From Colwellia psychrerythraea (GTDB lineage: Bacteria > Pseudomonadota > Gammaproteobacteria > Enterobacterales > Alteromonadaceae), in contig NZ_JQED01000055.1 of NCBI RefSeq assembly GCF_000764225.1, positions 496,001 to 560,000 of the forward strand: 64,000 nucleotides of DNA. The letters run 5' to 3'. The notes under the pieces were generated by a model, which made no database searches, was not told the origin of the DNA, and saw only the letters and a list, made by a program, of their open reading frames with translations. The position numbers and the translations under genes were made by a program. This document shows, one piece after another, positions 53,619 through 61,739 of the stretch. Each line of letters begins with the position of its first letter. The first letter of the stretch is position 1.

Positions 53619-54920
53619 ATGAGCGCGATGGAAAAAAATAACCAACATTTTGATGTCATTATTTCAGGCGGTGGCTTATCTGGTAGTTTAATGGCGTTAA
53701 GTTTAAGTCAACTCACTAAAGCTGATGGTAACTTATTATCTATCGCTATAATTGAAACCCTGTCTTTTAATCAAACTAAATCTGTAGATGAAAGTACACT
53801 GTTTGATGAACGTGTCTTAGCGCTATCACATGGTAGTGCTAAATATCTCGCTAAGCTTGGTGCTTGGCAATACCTAAAAGATGACGCCAGTGCCATTACT
53901 GATATTGATATCTCTGATCGTGGTCATTTTGCCAAGGCAAGGTTAACGGCAAAAGAGTATCGTGTGAATGCACTTGGCTATGTTATCGACATGGCACTTA
54001 TTGGTAAAGCGCAATTAAAAGCGCTCAGTGATAATACAGTGACAAATAGTGTCAGTTTGAAAAAGAATATTCATTGGTTTAGTCCTGATTCTATTGCTGA
54101 TATTAGCTGGCAAGATAAAGAATCAGCTGTCAAAGAAGGTGTGTCGGTTACCCTTAACTCAGGAAAAATATTGTCAGCTAGTTTATTGCTTGGCTGTGAT
54201 GGTGCTCAATCGCCCGTAAGAAAGCTCGCAAACATCGAGGTAACTTGTGATGATTACCAACAAGTGGCCTTAATTGCCAATGTCACCACCAGTAACACAC
54301 ACCAGCAAAAAGCCTTTGAACGATTTACTGAGTTTGGTCCTATTGCCATGCTGCCGTTAAAACCATTGAAGGTAAAAACGAAATCTTTTGCTGCTGGAGC
54401 ATCACGTTGCTCGTTAGTTTGGACGATGACGCCAGCACAAGCAGAAGAAATTAAACAGTTGAGCGATGATGCTTTTAAAGTTGAGCTAGAGCGAGCATTT
54501 GGCAGCTACCTTGGTGCAATCACCCATGTAGGAAAACGTGATGTTTATCCCCTAGTGTTATTACAAGCGCAACAGCAAACCTATCATCGTATGGCGTTGC
54601 TGGGTAATGCTTCGCATACTATTCACCCTATTGCAGGGCAAGGTTTTAACTTAGGTTTACGTGATGTTGAAGTGATGGCAGACCTCGTTAAAAAAGCGCT
54701 GGCAGCAGGGCAAGATATTGGTAATCTTGCTTTATTGCATGAGTATCAAATGAATCGGATAAAAGATCAGCAACAAGTCATCCAATTAACTGACTCATTA
54801 GTAACCTTGTTTGCTAATGATTTGCTACCCTTAGTCGTTGGTCGAAATATTGGCTTGCAAACACTTAATATGATGTCGCCGTTAAAAAATGCTTTAGTTA
54901 AGAAAACTATGGGATATTAG
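53619..54920 (+). CDS. ubiH: 2-octaprenyl-6-methoxyphenol hydroxylase UbiH
   Basis: This 433-residue FAD monooxygenase acts in aerobic ubiquinone synthesis. It has the Rossmann start FDVIISGGGLSGSLMALSLSQL, the second FAD motif LLGCDGAQSPVR, and GNASHTIHPIAGQGFNLGLRDVE near residue 330, which defines the UbiH/COQ6 family. An ATG 9 bases downstream (MEKNNQ) is an alternative start. It is followed by a paralogous hydroxylase, as in the conserved ubiH-ubiI pair. Confidence 0.94.
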   Translation: MSAMEKNNQHFDVIISGGGLSGSLMALSLSQLTKADGNLLSIAIIETLSFNQTKSVDESTLFDERVLALSHGSAKYLAKLGAWQYLKDDASAITDIDISDRGHFAKARLTAKEYRVNALGYVIDMALIGKAQLKALSDNTVTNSVSLKKNIHWFSPDSIADISWQDKESAVKEGVSVTLNSGKILSASLLLGCDGAQSPVRKLANIEVTCDDYQQVALIANVTTSNTHQQKAFERFTEFGPIAMLPLKPLKVKTKSFAAGASRCSLVWTMTPAQAEEIKQLSDDAFKVELERAFGSYLGAITHVGKRDVYPLVLLQAQQQTYHRMALLGNASHTIHPIAGQGFNLGLRDVEVMADLVKKALAAGQDIGNLALLHEYQMNRIKDQQQVIQLTDSLVTLFANDLLPLVVGRNIGLQTLNMMSPLKNALVKKTMGY

Positions 54921-55026
54921 CATTGTCAGGCTTAATGCGTTAAAAAATAGATAAATACCAACCCTAGCTGAGGCTCTAAGAGTGAGTATTCAAGGTGTGG
55001 TATTGTTAACTTCAAGAAGAGAGAAA

Positions 55027-56349
55027 ATGCAAAAATTTGATGTGTTAATCGTTGGCGCAGGCATGGTAGGTTTAACACTTGCGTTAGCCTTACGGAAAAA
55101 TAGCCAGTTAAAAATTGCTATGGTTGATACCTCAGCGGTACCTGAACTTGATGACACTATCGATGTAAGAGTCAGTGCGATTAATGTCGCTAGCAAAAAT
55201 ATCTTTGCTAATCTAGGCGTTTGGTCTGCTCTAGAAAATAGCCGAATACAAGATTATCAGCACATGCACGTATGGGATAAAGCGGGGTTAGGTAAACTTG
55301 ATTTTTCAGCTAAAGATAGCGCGACTTTCCCCTCAGAAGACAATCTTGGTTGGATCATTGAAAATAAAGTGATTCGCCACGCTCTATGGCAACAAGCAGA
55401 GCTCGATGAAGGAATTCATTTTTTTAATGGTAATAAATTAGCCAGTATTAGTCAGGGCGATAGTGAAGTCTTTGCCACTTTTGCTAGTGAACCTTCGCCT
55501 GATGATCGTCATGGCGACAGTTCACCCACAGCACCAATTATCGCAAAACTCGTGGTGGGTGCCGATGGTGCTAACTCATGGGTACGTCAACAAATGAACA
55601 TGGCGATGATCTTTAAAGATTACGATCATCACGCGATTGTTGCGACAGTTAAATGCCCTCAAGGTCATAAAAATACCGCATGGCAAGTGTTTTTACCAAC
55701 AGGTCCATTAGCCTTTTTACCTTTAAATTCAGGGAAACAAGGAACTCCTCTACAAGGCACTGCTGACTCAGCAAATAATTTATGCTCTATTGTTTATTCA
55801 ACTGCGCCAGAAGATGCAAAACGGTTAACAGCACTTGATAGTATCGACTTTGCCAAAGAGCTAACAGCAGCTAGTGATGGTAAGTTAGGTGATATCACGC
55901 TTGAAAGCGAGCGCTTTACTTACCCACTGACCATGCGTTTAGCACAAGACTTTGTAAAAGATCGTGTAGTGCTTATTGGTGATGCGGCGCACACTATACA
56001 TCCACTTGCTGGACAAGGTGTTAATTTAGGTTTACTCGATGCGGCAGCTTTAGCACAAACCTTAACTTCAACGCTTGATGAGCATGATGAAAATTACCCT
56101 GAACTAGTTAATGCATCAGATCTAAAAGCGTTTTCTCGCTGGCGTAAAAGTGAAGCAACAGAGATGATCACCGCAATGGCTGGTATAAAACAAGCCTTTG
56201 CCCCACAACAGTCACCCGTTAAATTGCTTCGTGGTGTCGGTATGAATGTGCTTAATCACTTTGCTCCTGCTAAAAATCGTCTTATTGCTCAAGCATTAGG
56301 TATCAAATCTGACCTACCAGAACTTGCTTACCAAAAAGATGCACTATAA
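55027..56349 (+). CDS. ubiI: UbiH/UbiI-family FAD hydroxylase (ubiquinone biosynthesis)
   Basis: This 440-residue paralogue of the preceding gene is counted from the ATG at 55027, which has an agaga ribosome site and begins at the FAD fold (FDVLIVGAGMVGLTLALAL). An in-frame GTG at 54982 would add 15 residues. The motif GDAAHTIHPLAGQGVNLGLLDAAAL is intact. Position after pepP-ubiH marks it as UbiI (VisC), which hydroxylates ring position C5, although a UbiF-like activity cannot be excluded by sequence reading alone. Confidence 0.88.
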   Translation: MQKFDVLIVGAGMVGLTLALALRKNSQLKIAMVDTSAVPELDDTIDVRVSAINVASKNIFANLGVWSALENSRIQDYQHMHVWDKAGLGKLDFSAKDSATFPSEDNLGWIIENKVIRHALWQQAELDEGIHFFNGNKLASISQGDSEVFATFASEPSPDDRHGDSSPTAPIIAKLVVGADGANSWVRQQMNMAMIFKDYDHHAIVATVKCPQGHKNTAWQVFLPTGPLAFLPLNSGKQGTPLQGTADSANNLCSIVYSTAPEDAKRLTALDSIDFAKELTAASDGKLGDITLESERFTYPLTMRLAQDFVKDRVVLIGDAAHTIHPLAGQGVNLGLLDAAALAQTLTSTLDEHDENYPELVNASDLKAFSRWRKSEATEMITAMAGIKQAFAPQQSPVKLLRGVGMNVLNHFAPAKNRLIAQALGIKSDLPELAYQKDAL

Positions 56350-56384
56350 CGCTTCATCAAATAAGTGTAATACAAAGCGTACTG

Positions 56385-56423
56385 AGAAAGACTCTCAGAT
56401 AGTATAAAAAGAGTCTTTCTTAG
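56385..56423. terminator. Terminator after ubiI
   Basis: A perfect 10-bp stem, agaaagactc (56385-56394) with gagtctttct (56411-56420), lies 35 bases after the ubiI stop. The 3' arm ends in T-rich sequence. Confidence 0.75.
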
Positions 56424-56815
56424 GTATAGTAGCAATCGTTAAGTTCATCCCTTTTAATACCTACTATTTGTAACCTCTAAACCTACATAAACTTGTCGAC
56501 ATTAAGCATTAGTAAAATAATGCAAAGGGAACGAGTACTAATCATTTTTGAAAATATCAAATAAGGCGTCGTAAACTTGTTGCCTTTATTAAAGAAAAGC
56601 CCATTAAAAAGACGACATTTCTAGTAATTGTCGCTCAATTGTCTTAAAAACCGCATCTTTTACAATAACGCGTAGAAATACTTATTGGCTTTTATTTGTT
56701 CTATGCCTAGAACACTGAGTCAATAATGAGATTAATTTTGTAAAAGGCACCTTTGAAAAATTTAATTCTGATTTTGTATAAAACGCTGGTTTAAATTTTA
56801 AAAAAATGGATTTTC
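56424..56815. other. Non-coding spacer upstream of gcvT
   Basis: No gene seen. I looked here for a glycine riboswitch (paired aptamers with their conserved Gly-binding cores) and do not find one. The DNA is AT-rich with only minor hairpins. Confidence 0.5.
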
Positions 56816-56847
56816 CTGTTGAATCAACAGCGGGTGGCGGCTATAAT
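56816..56847 (+). promoter_or_regulatory. gcvT promoter with overlapping palindrome
   Basis: TTGAAT (56819-56824), 17 bases, then TATAAT (56842-56847) make a near-consensus sigma-70 promoter; transcription would begin about 26 bases before the gcvT ATG. A perfect dyad CTGTTGA-A-TCAACAG (56816-56830) covers the -35 box and looks like an operator. Confidence 0.7.
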
Positions 56848-56879
56848 CAATCAACTTTGAAAATTCTTAGGTGGAACAC

Positions 56880-57968
56880 ATGACTAATAAAACAGTATTA
56901 CATGCAAAGCATTTAGCATCAGGCGCAAAAATGGTTGATTTCTTTGGCTGGGATATGCCGATCAACTACGGCTCTCAAATTGAAGAGCATCACGCAGTAA
57001 GAACCGATGCCGGCATGTTTGATGTTTCACACATGACGATTGTTGATGTGCAAGGCGCAGATGCAAAAGCTTTTTTACGTCGTTTAGTGATTAACGATGT
57101 TGCTAAATTAGCAACACCGGGTAAAGCGTTATACACAGGTATGTTAAATGAAGAAGGCGGGGTGATTGATGACTTAATCATCTACTTCTTCTCTGATACT
57201 GATTACCGTTTAGTTGTTAACTCAGCGACACGTGAAAAAGATCTTGCTTGGATGGCTAAACAATCTTCAGGTTTTGATATTACTATCACAGAACGCCCTG
57301 AATTTGGCATGCTTGCCGTACAAGGCCCTGAAGCGAAAGCAAAAGTAGCTAATTTATTAACAGCAGAGCAAATTGTTGCTGTTGAAGGCATGAAACCATT
57401 CTATGGTGTGCAAGTAGGTGATTTATTTATTGCTACTACAGGTTATACTGGTGAAGACGGTTACGAAATTATTGTACCAAATAGCTCTGCTGAAGATTTT
57501 TGGCAAAAACTATTAGACGAAGGTGTAGTTCCTTGTGGTCTAGGTGCTCGTGATACACTACGTTTAGAAGCGGGCATGAACCTTTATGGTTTAGATATGG
57601 ATGAAACTGTTTCACCATTAGCCGCTAACATGGCGTGGACAATCAGCTGGGATCCTACAGACCGTGACTTTATCGGTCGTGACGTACTAACCGCACAAAA
57701 AGCAGCGGGTGATCAACCTAAGCTTGTTGGCTTAGTACTTGAAGGTAAAGGTGTTCTTCGTTCTCATCAAGTTGTAGTAAGTGAATTTGGTAATGGTGAA
57801 ATTACGTCTGGTACGTTCTCACCAACATTAGGACACAGTGTTGCTTTAGCACGTGTACCACGTAGCGTGAAAGTAGGCGATACCATTGAAGTTGAAATGC
57901 GTAAAAAACTGATTAAAGTTCAAGTGACTAAACCTAGTTTTGTTCGTAACGGCAAAAAAGTATTCTAA
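56880..57968 (+). CDS. gcvT: Glycine cleavage system aminomethyltransferase (T protein)
   Basis: This enzyme transfers the methylene group from the lipoyl arm of H protein to tetrahydrofolate and releases ammonia. The ATG at 56880 is used, behind aggtgg; a GTG at 56871 is in frame. The 362 residues show MVDFFGWDMPINYGSQIEEHHAVRTDAGMFDVSHM, LAVQGPEAKAKV, TGYTGEDGYEIIVPN and GLGARDTLRLEAGMNLYGLDMDE, which are all family hallmarks. It is first in the gcvT-gcvH-gcvP cluster. Confidence 0.97.
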   Translation: MTNKTVLHAKHLASGAKMVDFFGWDMPINYGSQIEEHHAVRTDAGMFDVSHMTIVDVQGADAKAFLRRLVINDVAKLATPGKALYTGMLNEEGGVIDDLIIYFFSDTDYRLVVNSATREKDLAWMAKQSSGFDITITERPEFGMLAVQGPEAKAKVANLLTAEQIVAVEGMKPFYGVQVGDLFIATTGYTGEDGYEIIVPNSSAEDFWQKLLDEGVVPCGLGARDTLRLEAGMNLYGLDMDETVSPLAANMAWTISWDPTDRDFIGRDVLTAQKAAGDQPKLVGLVLEGKGVLRSHQVVVSEFGNGEITSGTFSPTLGHSVALARVPRSVKVGDTIEVEMRKKLIKVQVTKPSFVRNGKKVF

Positions 57969-58098
57969 TTGAAAATTAAGTTAGATGTTCTATATTATAG
58001 AGTAACTAACTTAAGTAAAAATTCTACTGAGTAACTTAACGTGAATATGTGGTTACTTTATTTAAAATAAATAAAAAATTTAAACAGGAAACATAAAA

Positions 58099-58488
58099 AT
58101 GAGCAATATTCCTTCAGAATTAAAATTCGCAACTTCACACGAATGGGTTAGCGTAGACAGTGACGGTATCGCTACTGTTGGTATCAGTGACCACGCTCAA
58201 GGCCTTTTAGGTGATATGGTATTTGTAGAGTTACCTGATGTTGATGATGAAATCAGCGCTGGTGATGATGTTGCTGTTGCAGAATCAGTTAAAGCTGCTT
58301 CAGATATTTACGCACCTGTATCGGGTACTGTTGTTGAAATCAATGAAGAACTTGAAGACGCGCCAGAGTTACTTAACTCAGATGCTTTTGGTGAAGGTTG
58401 GTTGTTTAAAGTTAAACTTGATGATGCTGGTGAGTTAGAAAACTTACTTGACGCTGAAGGTTACAAGAACTCTATCGACGAAGACTAA
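58099..58488 (+). CDS. gcvH: Glycine cleavage system H protein
   Basis: This 129-residue lipoyl carrier shuttles the aminomethyl group between the P and T proteins. The lipoylated Lys65 is in AVAESVKAASDIYAPVSGTVVEINEEL, the standard site, and the fold starts with KFATSHEWVSVDSDGIATVGIS. It has a strong ribosome site (acaggaaaca). It lies 130 bases after gcvT and 138 before gcvP. Confidence 0.97.
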   Translation: MSNIPSELKFATSHEWVSVDSDGIATVGISDHAQGLLGDMVFVELPDVDDEISAGDDVAVAESVKAASDIYAPVSGTVVEINEELEDAPELLNSDAFGEGWLFKVKLDDAGELENLLDAEGYKNSIDED

Positions 58489-58564
58489 TATTTAGCGACC
58501 TTAATCACGTTTAGTCTACTTGCCTAAGCATTGATTACTTTTGTTAAACATAGTTCTTAATATT

Positions 58565-58598
58565 AAGCCTCTAACTCATTAGGTTTGAGGCTTTCTTT
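58565..58598 (+). terminator. Partial terminator between gcvH and gcvP
   Basis: The arms aagcctc (58565-58571) and gaggctt (58587-58593) are followed by tctttt. It probably reduces read-through, allowing different levels of H and P proteins. Confidence 0.6.
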
Positions 58599-58626
58599 TA
58601 TTCTAGATTATTTAAGTGAAACTGTT

Positions 58627-61524
58627 ATGACCTCAAAAGCAACTGTTAACTCATTAGCTGAGTTAGAGCAAACTCAAGATTTTATCCGTCGCCATATTGG
58701 CCCAAGTGAATCAGAAACTCAAGCCATGCTAAATGACCTTGGCGTAGAATCTGTTGATGCGTTAATTGATGAAATCGTACCAAGTGATATTCGTCTTGCT
58801 GATCTTCCAAATGTTGAAGAAAGCAAAACTGAAGTACAAGCATTGGCCGATTTAAAAGCCGTAGCTAGCTTAAATAAAGTGAACGACACATATATTGGTT
58901 TAGGTTACTTCGGTACCTTAACACCTAACGTTATTTTACGTAACGTACTAGAAAACCCAGGTTGGTATACCGCTTACACGCCGTACCAGCCAGAAATTGC
59001 ACAAGGTCGTTTAGAATCATTATTGAACTACCAACAAATGTGTATCGACCTTACTGGTCTTGAGCTTGCTTCTGCTTCATTATTAGATGAAGGTACAGCA
59101 GCAGCAGAAGCGATGGCATTAGCCAAACGTGTTTCTAAAAACAAAAAATCTAACTTATTCTTCATCTCAGATGATGTTTACCCACAAACCATTGACGTTG
59201 TTAAACAACGTGCAGAAATGTTTGGTTTTGACATCGTTGTTGCTCCTGCTGCTGATGCTGCAGAGCACGACATTTTCGGCGCACTTATCCAATACCCTGG
59301 CGCCTCAGGTGAAGTAAGCGATGTTAGTGAATTAATTGCTAAAATCCACGAGAAAAAAGCGATTGTAGCGGTTGCTGCCGATATCATGAGCTTAGTCTTA
59401 TTGAAATCTCCTGGTGAATTAGGCGCAGATGCTGTTATTGGTTCAAGCCAACGTTTTGGTGTGCCAATGGGTTACGGTGGTCCACACGCTGCATTCTTCA
59501 CTACATCAGAAAAATACAAACGTTCATTACCTGGCCGTATTATCGGTGTATCAAAAGATACTCGTGATAGACCAGCACTACGTATGGCTATGCAAACGCG
59601 TGAGCAACATATCCGTCGCGAAAAAGCTAACTCAAACGTTTGTACAGCACAAGTATTACTTGCCAACATGGCTGCGTTCTACGCGGTATACCACGGTCCT
59701 CAAGGTTTAAAAACTATTGCTAACCGTATTCACCGTTTAACAGACATTTTATGTTTAGGTACCGCTACCAAAGGTTTAACTGCTGTTCATGCTAACTACT
59801 TTGACACATTAACGTTTAACGTTGATAACAAAGACGAAATCGTAGCACGTGCATTAGCTGCTAATACTAACTTGCGCACAGACGTTGATGGTCAAATCTC
59901 AATCTCTTTAGATGAAACCACTACACGCGCAAAAGTAGCACAACTTTTTGATATCTTATTAGGTGAAGGTCACGGTTTAGACGTGAATGACCTTGATGAG
60001 CAAATCGTTGCTTCTGGACATTCATCAATTCCTGCGTCATTAGTTCGTGAGTCAGCAATTTTAACTCACCCAGTATTTAACTCGTACCACAGCGAAACAG
60101 AAATGCTTCGTTATATCAAAAAACTTGAAAACAAAGATTTAGCATTGAACCACTCAATGATTTCTTTAGGTTCTTGTACAATGAAGTTAAATGCAACCGC
60201 ACAGATGATCCCAGTATCGTGGCCTGAATTTGCTAATATGCACCCATTTGCACCAGTTGACCAAGCTCAAGGTTACAAAGCAATGATTGATGAGCTAGCT
60301 AAATGGTTAGTTGAGTTAACAGGTTACGACAAAATGTCTATGCAACCAAACTCAGGTGCTCAAGGTGAATACGCTGGCTTAATCGCTATTAGCAAGTATC
60401 ATGAAAGCCGTGGTGACTCGCATCGTAATATCTGTTTAATTCCTGCTTCTGCTCATGGTACAAACCCAGCATCAGCAATGATGGTTGATATGAAAATAGT
60501 TATCGTTGCGTGTGATAAAGAAGGTAACGTTGACATGGACGACTTGAAAGCGAAAGCTGAAGAGTTAGCTGACAACCTTGCTTGTATCATGATCACTTAC
60601 CCATCAACGCATGGTGTATATGAAACAACGATTGCAGAAATCTGTAACATCATTCATGACAATGGCGGTCAAGTGTACCTTGATGGCGCGAACATGAACG
60701 CACAAGTAGGTTTAACATCACCAGGTTTCATCGGTGCTGATGTTTCTCACCTTAACTTACACAAAACATTCGCAATTCCACATGGCGGCGGCGGCCCAGG
60801 TATGGGACCTATTGGCGTTAAGTCTCACTTAGCACCATTCTTGCCAGATCATGCGTTAATCAACGTAGATGAAGCAACAAAAGGTAACGGCGCGGTTTCA
60901 TCAGCTCCTTTTGGTAGTGCTAGTATTTTACCTATCACATACCTTTACATTGCCTTGTTAGGTAAAAAAGGTGTTACTGATGCAACTAAATATGCAATCA
61001 CTAACGCTAACTACGTGTCGAAGAAATTAAGCGAACATTACCCAATTTTATATACAGGTAAAAACGGCCGTGTTGCACACGAGTGTATTGTTGACTTACG
61101 TCCACTTAAAGCTTCATCAGGTATCACTGAAGTTGATATGGCTAAACGCTTAATGGATTACGGTTTCCATTCTCCAACGATGTCGTTCCCAGTAGCGGGT
61201 ACCTTCATGATTGAGCCAACGGAATCAGAATCTAAAGTTGAGCTTGATCGTTTCATCGAAGCAATGGTTTGTATTCGTGATGAAGTACGTAAAGTTGAAT
61301 CAGGTGAGTGGACTGCAGATAACAACCCACTGCACAATGCACCACATACATTAGCGGATATTACAGAACCATGGGATCGTGCTTACTTGGTTCAAGAAGC
61401 TGTATTCCCGGTAACAGCAGTGACGGCTAACAAGTTCTGGCCAACGGTTAACCGTATTGATGATGTATTTGGAGACAGAAACTTAATTTGTTCATGTCCT
61501 CCTGTATCAGCTTACGAAGATTAA
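58627..61524 (+). CDS. gcvP: Glycine dehydrogenase (decarboxylating), P protein
   Basis: This 965-residue PLP enzyme decarboxylates glycine and loads the aminomethyl group on H protein. The ATG at 58627 gives a length close to the E. coli enzyme; a TTG at 58585 would add 14 residues. Features are FIRRHIGPSESETQAML at the start, the P1-type half, then NHSMISLGSCTMKLNATAQMIPVSWPEFANMHPF, and the PLP lysine in HLNLHKTFAIPHGGGGPGMGPIG. The fused P1-P2 form is complete. Codon use appears optimised, as in gcvT and aceA. Confidence 0.98.
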   Translation: MTSKATVNSLAELEQTQDFIRRHIGPSESETQAMLNDLGVESVDALIDEIVPSDIRLADLPNVEESKTEVQALADLKAVASLNKVNDTYIGLGYFGTLTPNVILRNVLENPGWYTAYTPYQPEIAQGRLESLLNYQQMCIDLTGLELASASLLDEGTAAAEAMALAKRVSKNKKSNLFFISDDVYPQTIDVVKQRAEMFGFDIVVAPAADAAEHDIFGALIQYPGASGEVSDVSELIAKIHEKKAIVAVAADIMSLVLLKSPGELGADAVIGSSQRFGVPMGYGGPHAAFFTTSEKYKRSLPGRIIGVSKDTRDRPALRMAMQTREQHIRREKANSNVCTAQVLLANMAAFYAVYHGPQGLKTIANRIHRLTDILCLGTATKGLTAVHANYFDTLTFNVDNKDEIVARALAANTNLRTDVDGQISISLDETTTRAKVAQLFDILLGEGHGLDVNDLDEQIVASGHSSIPASLVRESAILTHPVFNSYHSETEMLRYIKKLENKDLALNHSMISLGSCTMKLNATAQMIPVSWPEFANMHPFAPVDQAQGYKAMIDELAKWLVELTGYDKMSMQPNSGAQGEYAGLIAISKYHESRGDSHRNICLIPASAHGTNPASAMMVDMKIVIVACDKEGNVDMDDLKAKAEELADNLACIMITYPSTHGVYETTIAEICNIIHDNGGQVYLDGANMNAQVGLTSPGFIGADVSHLNLHKTFAIPHGGGGPGMGPIGVKSHLAPFLPDHALINVDEATKGNGAVSSAPFGSASILPITYLYIALLGKKGVTDATKYAITNANYVSKKLSEHYPILYTGKNGRVAHECIVDLRPLKASSGITEVDMAKRLMDYGFHSPTMSFPVAGTFMIEPTESESKVELDRFIEAMVCIRDEVRKVESGEWTADNNPLHNAPHTLADITEPWDRAYLVQEAVFPVTAVTANKFWPTVNRIDDVFGDRNLICSCPPVSAYED

Positions 61525-61629
61525 TTTTTTCAAATGATAACTGATAATAAAGTTTGTGACTATTTTAATAAAGGTTGTGACTGAAATAGAGATTGTGACT
61601 AATTAAATCAGTTATCAGACGATTAATTA

Positions 61630-61658
61630 AAAAGCGAACCAGTCGGTTCGCTTTTTTT
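61630..61658 (+). terminator. Intrinsic terminator of gcvP
   Basis: The stem aaaagcgaacc (61630-61640) pairs perfectly with ggttcgctttt (61645-61655), followed by more T. Confidence 0.92.
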
Positions 61659-61739
61659 ATGTTAATAAATACCTGATGGTCGTAATAAATATCATGGTTA
61701 TTAGTTGATAGTCAAAATAGTGTCTTAGTTAATTATTGT

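Noticed and set aside
56350..56879. Glycine riboswitch upstream of gcvT
   Set aside because: No paired aptamer cores are visible, and a near-consensus promoter lies only about 26 bases before the start region.
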